The notes under the pieces: generated by a model
What the model was told of the DNA's origin: nothing
Databases searched by the model: none
Seen by the model: only the letters and a program-made list of their open reading frames with translations
Translations under genes and position numbers: made by a program
DNA from: Pseudomonas sp. LS.1a
GTDB taxonomy: Bacteria; Pseudomonadota; Gammaproteobacteria; Pseudomonadales; Pseudomonadaceae
Direction: 5' to 3'
DNA length: 64,000 nucleotides
Assembly (NCBI RefSeq): GCF_022533585.1
Contig: NZ_CP092827.1
Location: 2,582,001-2,646,000 of the forward strand
Shown: one piece after another, positions 32,148-40,811 of the stretch
How the letters are laid out: each line of letters opens with the position of its first letter
Numbering within the stretch: the stretch's first letter is position 1

Positions 32148-32623
32148 AGGACGACAGACTAAGCATTCCAATGGACCCTGGCTATGCAGCGGCGCTCGGT
32201 GTTGCTCTGTATGCTTTTGGCAGACTCGAATGGGATGTTATTTGGTGCTGCGAGCGCATGGAGCCTGGATCAATCACAAAACTCACCGAACTGACGTCTG
32301 GGGTGGTGAAGAAAAGATTCAGAAAGCTTTCGGAGCAAATTGAAGATGATGCCCTGAGAACAAGCTTGCTACAGGCCGCTGATCAATTTGATCCACTGGT
32401 TGATATCCGCAACGACTTCGTTCACGGAAATCCCTTCACAGACAGCGACGGCGGACAGAGAGTCGGCGGTAAAAATGGAACATGGACTGTCGAGCGGCTT
32501 GAAGAGGCGGCTGATGAGTTCACGACCTGCTCAAGGGTTTTCAATGCGTTCGTGCACGGAGCCTTGAGCGACCTCGCCGCACATCGAAGCATGGTGCTGA
32601 GTGATGATAGCGAGACCGCATGA
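32144..32623 (+). CDS. HEPN-like accessory protein
   Basis: 159 residues if it starts at TTG 32144, with GGAGG 4 nt upstream and overlapping the previous stop; ATG 32171 is the alternative. LGVALYAFGRLEWDVIWCCERM and a later DIRNDFVHG (Arg89 to His94, the Rx4H pattern) resemble HEPN-type helical domains, some of which are RNases in toxin and defence systems. AT-richer than neighbouring phage genes. With the next gene it forms a two-gene cassette inserted between the Q position and the late promoter. Confidence 0.6.
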   Translation: MKDDRLSIPMDPGYAAALGVALYAFGRLEWDVIWCCERMEPGSITKLTELTSGVVKKRFRKLSEQIEDDALRTSLLQAADQFDPLVDIRNDFVHGNPFTDSDGGQRVGGKNGTWTVERLEEAADEFTTCSRVFNAFVHGALSDLAAHRSMVLSDDSETA

Positions 32624-32683
32624 TGTCACCATGCCTCTATGTTGGAGTATGCTCGGCACTCACTCAGCAATCAGGAATGCAAC

Positions 32684-33154
32684 ATGGAAAGTGAAGTTCA
32701 GAGCGTGGGCGAGCCTCCAGCCACTGAGGATGTTTCGAAAGCGCTAGTCGATATTGAGCAATCTTGGCGCGGGAAGGGCACTGATTGGTTCCTTCAAAAG
32801 CTTGCGTCGTGGGCCAACCAGAATGGGATGGAGTTTGGACTAACACTCCATACCCCAACAGGCATCGTGAGCGGCACGCTTATCTCCCATGTAACCTACT
32901 TCAAGGCATTCGCTGAGGAATTCGCAGGGCCTTGGTTAGGCGAAGATGAGGGTCCTCTTCGGGATGCAATTTCGACGTACGGAGATCCGCTACCAGGTGA
33001 TGATGAGCCAGGAGCTTCGATCAATTTCATTCACCTCAAAGACGCCCAGTTCTACGCGCCTGGTCAAAACCCCATGCCTGAAAATGGGATTTTGTGGCGT
33101 GGAAAGATCTCAGCTGTTTGCAGCTTCCACTTGGGACGTTTTGCCCAAGCTTGA
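32684..33154 (+). CDS. GvpU-like accessory protein
   Basis: 156 residues from ATG 32684 (AGGA 8 nt upstream). The segment WFLQKLASWANQNGMEFGLTL followed by GIVSGTLISHVTYFKAFAEEF resembles the domain annotated as gas vesicle accessory protein GvpU, which is widespread in bacteria without gas vesicles. No other gas vesicle gene is present. Lower GC than neighbours; probably acquired with the HEPN-like gene. Function unknown. Confidence 0.55.
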   Translation: MESEVQSVGEPPATEDVSKALVDIEQSWRGKGTDWFLQKLASWANQNGMEFGLTLHTPTGIVSGTLISHVTYFKAFAEEFAGPWLGEDEGPLRDAISTYGDPLPGDDEPGASINFIHLKDAQFYAPGQNPMPENGILWRGKISAVCSFHLGRFAQA

Positions 33155-33180
33155 CAAAAATGTGCGGGTTTCGGCATGAT
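33151..33180 (+). promoter_or_regulatory. Candidate late promoter
   Basis: TTGACA (33151-33156), 18 bp, CATGAT (33175-33180). It overlaps the end of the GvpU-like gene and faces the lysis and structural genes. Two terminators follow at once, as at lambda pR'-tR', where Q antitermination is needed. Confidence 0.55.
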
Positions 33181-33214
33181 TTCCCCACTGTGACAAGCAG
33201 CACCCGAAACACTA

Positions 33215-33243
33215 AAACCCGCCATTGAGCGGGTTTTTTTCTT
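33215..33243 (+). terminator. Intrinsic terminator 1 (late leader)
   Basis: AAACCCGC, 6-nt loop, GCGGGTTT followed by more T. It lies 35 nt past the -10 of the candidate late promoter. Confidence 0.85.
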
Positions 33244-33262
33244 GCCTGCAAACAATCAAACG

Positions 33263-33285
33263 ACCCCGCCATCGAGCGGGGTTTT
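33263..33285 (+). terminator. Intrinsic terminator 2 (late leader)
   Basis: ACCCCGC, 6-nt loop, GCGGGGTTTT. Its sequence is close to the first terminator (CATCGA versus CATTGA loop), so one probably arose by duplication. Confidence 0.8.
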
Positions 33286-33329
33286 GCGTTTCTGGAGGCC
33301 CCATGAAAGCCCCAGCAAGGAGCAACCCA

Positions 33330-33575
33330 ATGTCGAAACCGGAAGGCATCGTTGAAGCAGTCGGCGCCTCTGTGGCGAACAAGGGCATGCTCGTCGGCGC
33401 CAGTACCGGCTTTGTCGGCTGGCTTTCCCAGGTGAACTGGGTTGGCTTCGCCGGCGTGGCCATCGCCTTGATCGGCTTCCTGGTCAACACGTACTTCCAG
33501 ATCCGCAAGGATCGCCGGGAGGCGGCAGAGAGCCAGGCCCGTATCCAGGCCCTGCGCGAGCAATGCCAGCGATGA
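33330..33575 (+). CDS. Holin
   Basis: 81 residues from ATG 33330, chosen because AAGGAG is 7 nt upstream; ATG 33303 lacks this. Two hydrophobic segments (about 17-30 and 36-54) and a charged C-terminal tail (QIRKDRREAAESQARIQALR) suit a class II holin of the HP1-like group. It makes the membrane lesion that sets lysis timing, although with a SAR endolysin it may be a pinholin. Confidence 0.8.
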   Translation: MSKPEGIVEAVGASVANKGMLVGASTGFVGWLSQVNWVGFAGVAIALIGFLVNTYFQIRKDRREAAESQARIQALREQCQR

Positions 33576-34081
33576 GCGTGCGCAATCGGGTGGCCGTGGG
33601 CCTGCTGACCATGAGCCTGGCCGGCTTCGGCGCCTGGAAGGCCAGTGAGGGCTTCACGCCTGTCGCGGTCATCCCCACCAAGGGCGACGTTCCCACCATC
33701 GGCCACGGCTCCACCAGGTGGGAAGACGGCAGGCCGGTCAAGATGGGCGACACCATCACCCGCCAGCGCGCCGAGGTGCTGGCCCGCACGCTCAACAGCC
33801 AGGCCGAGAAGCAGTTTGCCGCCAGCCTGCCGGGCGTAAAGCTGCATCAGGAAGAGTTCGACCTGTACATGGACTTCGTCGGCCAGTACGGCATGGGCAA
33901 CTGGCGGCCGTCATCGATGCGCCGCGACCTGCTGGCCGGCAACTACGTCCAGGCCTGCAACGACCTGCTCAAGTACAAGTTCGCCGCCGGCTACGACTGC
34001 TCGACCCCGGGCAACAAGCGGTGCTGGGGCGTCTGGCAGCGCCAGCTCGAACGACACGCCAAGTGCATGGGCGCGCAATGA
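33572..34081 (+). CDS. SAR endolysin (GH24 lysozyme)
   Basis: 169 residues from ATG 33572 (ATGA overlap with the holin stop). The N-terminal weakly hydrophobic segment rich in Gly and Ala (VAVGLLTMSLAGFGAW) is a signal-arrest-release anchor. KASEGFTPVAVIPTKGDVPT provides Glu, Asp and Thr of the lysozyme site, followed by IGHG. It degrades peptidoglycan after release from the membrane. Confidence 0.88.
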   Translation: MSVRNRVAVGLLTMSLAGFGAWKASEGFTPVAVIPTKGDVPTIGHGSTRWEDGRPVKMGDTITRQRAEVLARTLNSQAEKQFAASLPGVKLHQEEFDLYMDFVGQYGMGNWRPSSMRRDLLAGNYVQACNDLLKYKFAAGYDCSTPGNKRCWGVWQRQLERHAKCMGAQ

Positions 34082-34305
34082 GCCGGAAGCAGCCGTACAC
34101 CCCCTGCAAGCTGTACATCGATGGCGCCGATGGCATTGCGGTCGGCGACTTCATCACCACCGCTGCCGGGTCTGCCTATCTGGTCCAGACGCTACGGCTG
34201 AGCCGCACACGGCCAGAGCGCAAGCACATGGATTGCCTGCGCTGGCCCATGGCCGAGATCCCCGCTGATGCACGCTGCTACCAGCTGACCTGGTACCGGA
34301 GGTAA
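34078..34305 (+). CDS. Small basic phage protein within the lysis cassette
   Basis: 75 residues, ATGA overlap with the endolysin. Begins SRKQPYTPCKLYIDG and ends CYQLTWYRR; beta-rich with GDFITTAAGSAYLVQTLRLS. No family recognised. Its location between endolysin and spanin suggests expression with the lysis genes. Confidence 0.6.
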   Translation: MSRKQPYTPCKLYIDGADGIAVGDFITTAAGSAYLVQTLRLSRTRPERKHMDCLRWPMAEIPADARCYQLTWYRR

Positions 34306-34311
34306 GAGCCA

Positions 34312-34764
34312 ATGACCAACTATCTGATGGCCGGCCTGCTTGCCTGCGGCGTGGTCATCTACGCCGGCTGGCAGAAGATCGAGGCCCAGTCCCTGGCACT
34401 GGACCAAGCCACCCAGCAGGTGGCAACGCTGAAAGCCGCAGCCGAGTCCCGCCGCAACACCATCAAGCTGCTGGCCGACCTCGACACCCAACACACCCAG
34501 GAGCGCGAACGTGCGAACCAGACCAATGCGAGCCTTCGTGCTGATGTCGCTGCTGGCCAGCGCCGGTTGTCAGTCCTCGCCACCAGCTGCGGCGCCACAG
34601 GATCTTCCACCACCGCCGGCCTGGGCCATGCAGAAGCGCGAGCCGAACTTGACCCAGCGGCTGCTGAACGAATTGTCCGAATCGCCAACGACGGCGACGA
34701 CGCCATCCGCCAACTGACAGCCCTGCAGGACTGGGTCAGCAAGGCCTGCCCCATCGCGCAGTGA
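34312..34764 (+). CDS. Rz-like inner-membrane spanin
   Basis: 150 residues. A single N-terminal membrane anchor (about 4-19) is followed by a long coiled-coil periplasmic domain with two cysteines (LATSCGATG and SKACPIAQ). This is the standard i-spanin build. A lipoprotein gene is nested in another frame, as in lambda Rz/Rz1. Confidence 0.83.
   Translation: MTNYLMAGLLACGVVIYAGWQKIEAQSLALDQATQQVATLKAAAESRRNTIKLLADLDTQHTQERERANQTNASLRADVAAGQRRLSVLATSCGATGSSTTAGLGHAEARAELDPAAAERIVRIANDGDDAIRQLTALQDWVSKACPIAQ
34511..34717 (+). CDS. Rz1-like outer-membrane spanin lipoprotein, nested in Rz
   Basis: 68 residues, fully inside the Rz-like gene in a different frame. GTG 34511 has AGGAG 7 nt upstream. 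The lipoprotein signal is RAFVLMSLLASAGC (lipobox ending at Cys20), then a Pro-rich mature part (SSPPAAAPQDLPPPPAW), typical of Rz1. It pairs with Rz to fuse inner and outer membranes at lysis. Confidence 0.82.
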   Translation: MRTRPMRAFVLMSLLASAGCQSSPPAAAPQDLPPPPAWAMQKREPNLTQRLLNELSESPTTATTPSAN

Positions 34765-34773
34765 GGAATTCCC

Positions 34774-35307
34774 ATGGCCATGACCGTGAAGCGCCACCGG
34801 TTTGTGGCTGAGTACCTGGTGGATCTGAATGCCACCCAGGCAGCGATCAGGGCCGGATACGCCAAGAAGGGGGCCAAGGACCAGGCATATGCCCTGATGC
34901 AGATCCCAGAGGTTGCCCAAGCCATCGAGGCGGCCATGGGTGAGCGCAACAAGCGGCTCAAGGTCGACGCCGACTATGTGCTGCAACGGCTCGTAGAGAT
35001 CGACCAGCTCGACCTGCTGGACATCCTGGAGGACGACCTTTCCCTCAAGCCGCTCAAGCAGTGGCCCAAGGCGTGGCGCCAGTACCTGGTTGGCTTCGAC
35101 TTGGCCGAGATGTTCGAAGGGCAGGGCAAGGACCGGGACATGGTCGGCATCCTCAAGAAGATCAAATGGCCCGACAAGGTCCGCAACCTGGAGCTGCTGG
35201 GCAAGCATGTGAACGTGAACGCCTTCAAGGAGCAGGTCGAGGTGAACGTTACCGGCTTAGCCGACAGGATGGCGAAAGCCCGTGAACGCCTCAAACAGCG
35301 AGATTGA
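34774..35307 (+). CDS. terS: Terminase small subunit
   Basis: 177 residues. The start TVKRHRFVAEYLVDLNATQAAIRAGY with the following AQAIEAAM is the Terminase_2 DNA-binding HTH signature. It recognises the packaging site. It overlaps the large-subunit gene by 26 nt. Confidence 0.9.
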   Translation: MAMTVKRHRFVAEYLVDLNATQAAIRAGYAKKGAKDQAYALMQIPEVAQAIEAAMGERNKRLKVDADYVLQRLVEIDQLDLLDILEDDLSLKPLKQWPKAWRQYLVGFDLAEMFEGQGKDRDMVGILKKIKWPDKVRNLELLGKHVNVNAFKEQVEVNVTGLADRMAKARERLKQRD

Positions 35308-36781
35308 TTACGAGCAGGAACTGGCAAACGACATCGCCAGTTTCTCGGATGATCCGCTGGGGTACGTGCTGTACGCGTTCCCATGGGATGAGGCAGGCGG
35401 CGAGCTGGCCAACAAGACCGGCCCCCGAAAGTGGCAGCGTCAAGTGCTGGACTCGATCGGCGAACAGCTGCGGGCCGGCGCGAAGGACCGAGGCGAGGTA
35501 ATCCGCGAGGCGGTGGCAAGCGGCCACGGTATCGGCAAGTCGGCGCTGGTGTCCTGGGTCATCAAGTGGGCGCTCGACACCGAGGTCGATACCCGTGGCG
35601 TGGTCACCGCCAACACCGAGAGCCAGCTGCGGACCAAGACCTGGCCCGAGGTGGCCAAGTGGAACAGGCTTTCGATCACCGCCCACTGGTTCAAGCTGAC
35701 CGGTACCGCGCTGATCAGCACCGACCCGGACCACGAAAAGAACTGGCGCATCGATGCGGTGCCATGGTCCGACACCAACACCGAGGCGTTCGCCGGCCTG
35801 CACAACGAAGGCAAACGCATCCTGCTGATCTTCGACGAGGCCTCGGCTATCGCCGACCTGGTGTGGGAAGTGGCAGAGGGCGCCCTGACCGATGCCGACA
35901 CAGAGATCATCTGGGCTGCCTTCGGCAACCCGACCCGTAACAGTGGCCGCTTCCGCGAGTGCTTTACCAAGTTCAAGCACCGCTGGCGGCACCGGCAGGT
36001 CGACAGCCGAACCGTCGACGGCACCAACAAGACGCAAATCGCCAAGTGGATCGCCGACTACGGCGAGGACAGCGACTTCGTCCGTATCCGCGTACGCGGC
36101 ATGTTCCCGAGGGCTTCCGACTTGCAGCTGATTCCAACCGACTGGGTGGCCGAGGCCATGCGGCGCGAAGGCGTGTACGGCCTGGACGACGCCCTGGTGT
36201 GCGGCATCGACATTGCCCGCGGCGGCATGGACAACAACGTCATCCGCTTCCGGCGCGGCATGGATGCCAAGAGCATCAAGCCGATCAAGATCCCGGGCAG
36301 CGAGACGCGCAACACCACGCCGTTCATTGCCAAGGTCTGCACCCTGGTGGTGGAGCACCGGCCGGACGCGGTCTTCGTCGACTCCACCGGCGTTGGCGGT
36401 CCAGTTGCTGACCAGCTCCGGCGCCTGCTGCCTGGCGTGATGATCATCGATGTGAACTTCGCCAGCCAGGCGCCCGACCGGCACTACGCCAACATGCGGA
36501 CCTACATCTGGTGGCGCATGCGTGAGGCCATCAAGTTGGGCCTGGCCATCGAGAGCGACACCGAGCTCGAAACCGAGCTCACCAGCCCTGAGTACGACCA
36601 CAACTCGTCGGACCAGATCGCGCTGGAGAAGAAGAAAGACATCAAGAAGCGCCTAGGCATCAGCCCCGACGACGGTGACGCGCTGGCCCTGACCTTCACC
36701 ATGCCGGTGATGAAGGCCCAGTACCAAGGCAATGGCGGCGTCAACGGCAGCCATCAATCCGAATACGACCCTTTCAACTGA
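35282..36781 (+). CDS. terL: Terminase large subunit
   Basis: 499 residues, GTG start. Walker A is GHGIGKS (81-87) and Walker B is LLIFDEAS (181-188). The C-terminal RNase H-like nuclease has GIDIARGG and VFVDSTGVGG, with acidic DDGDALALT near the end. It is the ATP-driven packaging motor and headful/site nuclease. The Walker A context SGHGIGKS resembles BPP-1/Terminase_6-like enzymes. Confidence 0.93.
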   Translation: MNASNSEIDYEQELANDIASFSDDPLGYVLYAFPWDEAGGELANKTGPRKWQRQVLDSIGEQLRAGAKDRGEVIREAVASGHGIGKSALVSWVIKWALDTEVDTRGVVTANTESQLRTKTWPEVAKWNRLSITAHWFKLTGTALISTDPDHEKNWRIDAVPWSDTNTEAFAGLHNEGKRILLIFDEASAIADLVWEVAEGALTDADTEIIWAAFGNPTRNSGRFRECFTKFKHRWRHRQVDSRTVDGTNKTQIAKWIADYGEDSDFVRIRVRGMFPRASDLQLIPTDWVAEAMRREGVYGLDDALVCGIDIARGGMDNNVIRFRRGMDAKSIKPIKIPGSETRNTTPFIAKVCTLVVEHRPDAVFVDSTGVGGPVADQLRRLLPGVMIIDVNFASQAPDRHYANMRTYIWWRMREAIKLGLAIESDTELETELTSPEYDHNSSDQIALEKKKDIKKRLGISPDDGDALALTFTMPVMKAQYQGNGGVNGSHQSEYDPFN

Positions 36782-36792
36782 GGACAAACCCC

Positions 36793-37056
36793 ATGGGCGG
36801 AGCAGTCAAGAAGGCGGCAAACGTCGCGACCCTGGGCCTGAGCAGTGCTGTGCTCGGCGATTCCTTCGACACGCCGAAGACCGATACCACCACGGCCCAG
36901 GACGTTGATACCAACGACGTATCGAACGCTGATGCGCAGGGCTTTGCCGACGACAAGCGCCGCCGTGCCAAGGCTGCCGGTATCAGTTCCACCATCCTTG
37001 GCGGGGCCAGCGCGGCCGCAGCACCGACCGCCACCAAGACTTTGCTGGGGCAATAA
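36793..37056 (+). CDS. Small phage protein upstream of portal
   Basis: 87 residues, low complexity: Ala, Thr and Asp rich, starts MGGAVKKAANVATLGLSSAV. Similar short proteins occur between terL and portal in BPP-1-like and T7-like podoviruses. Role unknown, perhaps a head-tail accessory. Confidence 0.65.
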   Translation: MGGAVKKAANVATLGLSSAVLGDSFDTPKTDTTTAQDVDTNDVSNADAQGFADDKRRRAKAAGISSTILGGASAAAAPTATKTLLGQ

Positions 37057-37058
37057 CC

Positions 37059-38753
37059 ATGGCCACCGACAGCCCACGCAAGCTGGCCGAGAAGCGGCTG
37101 TCAGCGCTGAAGAACGAGCGCGCTTCCTGGGACACCAACGCCAAGGAGATCTCCGACTTCATCCTGCCCATGCGCTCCCGGGTGATGAACGACGACACCA
37201 ACCGTGGCGACCGCCGCAACAACAAGATCATCAACAACCGGGCCACCATGGCCAGCCGCACCACGGCGTCGGGGATGATGAGCGGCATCACCTCGCCAGC
37301 GCGCCCATGGTTCAACCTAGCGCCTGTGGCCAGGGCCATCATGGAGTTCGGCCCGGTCAAGTCGTGGTTCTACGAGTGCACCCAGCGCATGCGCGATGTC
37401 TTCCTGCGCTCGAACCTGTATCAGGTGCTGCCGACCTGTTACCAGGAGATGTGCACCTTCGGCACCGGCTGCATCTGGGTAGACGAGCACCCAGACACCG
37501 TGATCCGCTGCGAAGCCTTCACTTGGGGTGAATACTGGATATCGAACGGCGCAGACGGCCGCGCCGCTGCCATCTACCGCGAGTTCAAGTGGACAGTGAA
37601 CCAGTTGGTGCAGAAGTTCGGCTTGGAGGCGCTGAGCCCAGCTTCCAGGGCTCTGTACGAGAACAACAACGGTGACCAGTTCATCAGCTGCGCCCAGCGC
37701 GTCGAGCTGAACATGCACGCTAACCCAGACCGCGCTGGCAGCCGCAATCTGCCGTTCTCGGCGCTGACCTGGGAAACGGGTGCGCCAGGCGACATGGTGC
37801 TGGAGGACCGCGGCTATCACGAATTCCCGGCCATGGCCGTGCGCTGGGAGTCGATGCCGGGTGATGCCTACGGTACCGGCCCAGGTCGAATCTGCCTGGG
37901 CGATGTGAAGGCCCTGCAACTGTACGAGCGCCAGGCTGCCCGCATGACCGAGACAGGGGCCAACCCACCCCTGCAGGCGCCCGCTGAACTGCGTGGCCAG
38001 CCCAGCAGCACCATCCCAGGTGGTGTGACCTATGTCCCCATGGTGGGCGGCCAAAACCAGATGGCGCCGATCTACCAGCCAAACCCATCCTGGTTGTCGC
38101 CAATTCAGGCGAAGATTCAGGAGCACGAAGGCCGGATCAACGAGGCGTTCTTCGTTGACCTGTTCCTGATGGTGAGCCAGCTCGACACCGTGCGTACCGC
38201 CACGGAGATCGCGGCCCGCAAGGAAGAGAAGATGCTGATGCTCGGGCCAGTGCTCGAGCGCATCAACGATGAATTACTCGACCCGCTGATCGATCGCACC
38301 TTCAACATCATGCTGCGCCAGTCCATGCCGATCTGGGCCGGCATCATCGATGGCGACCCACTGCTGCCGCCACCGCCGCAGGAGCTGATTGACGCCAACA
38401 GCGAGATCCAGGCCGAGTACGTGTCGATCCTGGCTCAGGCGCAGAAGTCTCAGAACGTGCTGGGTCTGGAGCGCTTCGCGACCTTGGCCGGCAACCTGTC
38501 TGGCGCCTTCCCCGAGGTTCTGGACAAGGTCAACTCAGACCAGCTCATTGAGGAATACGCCGACGCTATCGGCGTGGTTCCGACCGTTGTTCGCGGTGAT
38601 GACGAGGTCGCCGCTATTCGCGAGCAGCGCGCCCGACAGCAGCAGGCCGAGCAAGCCCAGCAGGCCATGGGCTCTGCAATCCAGGGCGCCAAGCTCCTGT
38701 CCGAAACCGAAGTCACCCCGGACAACGTCCTGGGCCAGATGCTGGGGGCCTAA
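37059..38753 (+). CDS. Portal (head-to-tail connector) protein
   Basis: 564 residues. The N-terminus KLAEKRLSALKNERASWD, then NNRATMASRTTASGMMSGIT and PWFNLAP, are hallmarks of the T7-type head-tail connecting protein family. The C-terminus is Gln-rich and helical (RARQQQAEQAQQAMG). It forms the dodecameric portal vertex of a short-tailed phage. Confidence 0.92.
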   Translation: MATDSPRKLAEKRLSALKNERASWDTNAKEISDFILPMRSRVMNDDTNRGDRRNNKIINNRATMASRTTASGMMSGITSPARPWFNLAPVARAIMEFGPVKSWFYECTQRMRDVFLRSNLYQVLPTCYQEMCTFGTGCIWVDEHPDTVIRCEAFTWGEYWISNGADGRAAAIYREFKWTVNQLVQKFGLEALSPASRALYENNNGDQFISCAQRVELNMHANPDRAGSRNLPFSALTWETGAPGDMVLEDRGYHEFPAMAVRWESMPGDAYGTGPGRICLGDVKALQLYERQAARMTETGANPPLQAPAELRGQPSSTIPGGVTYVPMVGGQNQMAPIYQPNPSWLSPIQAKIQEHEGRINEAFFVDLFLMVSQLDTVRTATEIAARKEEKMLMLGPVLERINDELLDPLIDRTFNIMLRQSMPIWAGIIDGDPLLPPPPQELIDANSEIQAEYVSILAQAQKSQNVLGLERFATLAGNLSGAFPEVLDKVNSDQLIEEYADAIGVVPTVVRGDDEVAAIREQRARQQQAEQAQQAMGSAIQGAKLLSETEVTPDNVLGQMLGA

Positions 38754-39059
38754 ATGTTCGACGACGCCGAGATTCTGCAGAAGCGGGAGGACGCCGCACG
38801 CCTGGAGCAAGAGCAGGCGGCTCAGGACTTCAAGTGGCTGATGGCTGATCCCCGGGGCCGGCGCCTGGCCTGGAAGCAGCTTGAAGCCGCCCGCGTGTTC
38901 CACCCGGTCTACGACCCGCAGCCAATCCCAATGGCCTTCAACGAAGGTCGCCGCCAGCACGGCCTGAGCCTGCTGGAGCGCATCAATACCCTGTGCCCGC
39001 ACCTGTATCAGGTGATGGTCGCGGAGAACACCACCAAACCCGACGAGGCAAACGCATGA
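38754..39059 (+). CDS. Bbp19-like phage protein
   Basis: 101 residues, starts immediately after the portal stop. QDFKWLMADPRGRRLAWKQLE and MAFNEGRRQHGLSLLERINTLCP are typical of the Bordetella phage BPP-1 Bbp19 family. Probably a head-assembly accessory; exact role unknown. It overlaps the next gene by 4 nt. Confidence 0.78.
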   Translation: MFDDAEILQKREDAARLEQEQAAQDFKWLMADPRGRRLAWKQLEAARVFHPVYDPQPIPMAFNEGRRQHGLSLLERINTLCPHLYQVMVAENTTKPDEANA

Positions 39060-39763
39060 ACCTCTTCATCCACGGCCGTCTCGGTCACTTCCTCATGAAC
39101 GAAGCCGGCGCCGATGGCAGCCAGGCCGGTGGTGCAGCCGCTGCCACGACCTCTGCCGAGCCACAGAGCAACATCCTCGGCGGCGACCAGGGCGCCCAAG
39201 GCCAGCAGCAACAGCAGGCCGGTGACGCCAACCAGCAAACCCAGGAAGGCCAGCAGCAAGGCCAGAAGCAGGAAGGCGAGGGCGAGCAGGCGCAGAAGCC
39301 CGTTGTCCCCGAAGCCTACGCCTTCAAGGAACTACCCGAAGGCTACGCAATGAGCGAGCAGCAGCTGGCAGAGGTCAGCCCCCTGTTCAAGGAGCTGGGC
39401 TTGACCCAGGAACAGGCTGACAAGCTCGTTGCCTTCGACGCCAAGCGCGCCCTGGCCGCCGAGCAAGCCGGCCTGGAACAGCGCCAAGGCCTGGTTTCCG
39501 GCTGGGAAAAGTCCCTGCGCGAGGACGCAGCCTTCGGCGGCGCCAACTTCGACGCCAACGTAGGCGTTGCCCAGAAAGCCCTGGCCCAGTTCGGTACCCC
39601 CGAGCTGAGCACCATGCTCAAGGAGTCCGGCCTGGGCTCCCATCCCGAAGTTGTTCGGCTCTTCCACCGGATCGGCCAGCAGTTGGCCGAGGGCCAGCTG
39701 CATAGCGGTTCCGGCAACCAATCCCGAAAAACCGACGCCGAAGTCTTCTACGGCAAATCCTAA
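39056..39763 (+). CDS. Probable scaffolding protein
   Basis: 235 residues from ATG 39056. The N-terminal half is disordered and rich in Gln, Gly and Glu. A helical domain follows (LSPLFKELGLTQEQADKLVAF-like) with a short C-terminal segment ending AEVFYGKS. This layout and its place just before the major capsid gene indicate a scaffold. Short in-frame upstream extension is possible but the ATGA overlap favours this start. Confidence 0.75.
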   Translation: MNLFIHGRLGHFLMNEAGADGSQAGGAAAATTSAEPQSNILGGDQGAQGQQQQQAGDANQQTQEGQQQGQKQEGEGEQAQKPVVPEAYAFKELPEGYAMSEQQLAEVSPLFKELGLTQEQADKLVAFDAKRALAAEQAGLEQRQGLVSGWEKSLREDAAFGGANFDANVGVAQKALAQFGTPELSTMLKESGLGSHPEVVRLFHRIGQQLAEGQLHSGSGNQSRKTDAEVFYGKS

Positions 39764-39773
39764 GGAGTGAACC

Positions 39774-40772
39774 ATGGCCGTTATCGCCCAAACCTCCCTG
39801 ACGCTGGCCGATTGGGCCAAGCGGCAGGACCCCGACAGCAAACCGGCGCGCATCATTGAGATGCTGAGCCAGACCAACGAGATTCTGCCCGACATGCTTT
39901 GGCAGGAAGGCAACCTCGCTACCGGTCACCGCACCACCATCCGTACCGGCCTGCCGACCGGCACATACCGTGCGCTGAACGCCGGTATTCTGCGCACCAA
40001 GTCCACCACCGTTCAGGTCGACGAGACCTGCGCGATGCTGGAAAACCTCGGCATCGTTGACGAGGCTCTGGCCAACCTCAACGGCAACACTGCCGCATTC
40101 CGCCTGTCCGAGAACGCCGCTTACATCGAGGGCATGAACCAGGACATGGCCACCGGCCTTTTCTACAACAACAGCGCTCTGGAGCCTGCCAAGTTCCTGG
40201 GGATGGCGCCTCGTTACAGCGACAGCACGGCGAAGAACGGTCAGAACATCATCAAGATGGGTGGCGCTGGCTCGGACAACGCCTCTATCTGGCTGATTGT
40301 CTGGGGTGACCAGACCGTGCACGGCATCTACCCGAAGGGTTCCAAGGCCGGCCTGGACCACAACGACATGGGTATCGAGCTGGTAGACGACGGCTCTGGC
40401 ACCAACCGCGTGTTCCGCGCCTACCGCGACCACTACAAGTGGGACTGCGGTATCGCTCTGCGCGACTGGCGCTACGCAGTCCGCATTTGCAACATCGACA
40501 TCAGCGATCTGCTGGCCGACACCAACGGCACCAGCGTCAAGATCATCGAGGCGATGATTCGTGCAGTTCACCGCATCCCGAACCTGCGCATGGGCCGCCC
40601 GGCCTTCTACATGAACCGCACCATCCGCGAGTGCCTGGACATCCAGGCGATGAACAAGGCCAACGTCCAGCTCAAGATCCAGGAGTACGACGGCGAGTTC
40701 ATCACCAGCCTGCGCGGCGTGCCGTTCCGCACCGTGGACGCACTGCTCAACTCTGAATCGCCGGTCGTTTGA
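39774..40772 (+). CDS. Major capsid protein (BPP-1 Bbp17-like)
   Basis: 332 residues, with AAGGAG before the ATG. It starts MAVIAQTSLTLADWAKRQDPD and contains NEILPDMLWQEGN, TGHRTTIRTGLPTGTYRALN and a C-terminal FRTVDALLNSE. This is the HK97-fold major head protein type of BPP-1-like podoviruses. Abundant virion shell protein. Confidence 0.88.
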   Translation: MAVIAQTSLTLADWAKRQDPDSKPARIIEMLSQTNEILPDMLWQEGNLATGHRTTIRTGLPTGTYRALNAGILRTKSTTVQVDETCAMLENLGIVDEALANLNGNTAAFRLSENAAYIEGMNQDMATGLFYNNSALEPAKFLGMAPRYSDSTAKNGQNIIKMGGAGSDNASIWLIVWGDQTVHGIYPKGSKAGLDHNDMGIELVDDGSGTNRVFRAYRDHYKWDCGIALRDWRYAVRICNIDISDLLADTNGTSVKIIEAMIRAVHRIPNLRMGRPAFYMNRTIRECLDIQAMNKANVQLKIQEYDGEFITSLRGVPFRTVDALLNSESPVV

Positions 40773-40811
40773 TCGGCGCTTCACCCGCCAATCCATCTTT
40801 GGAGAATCCTC

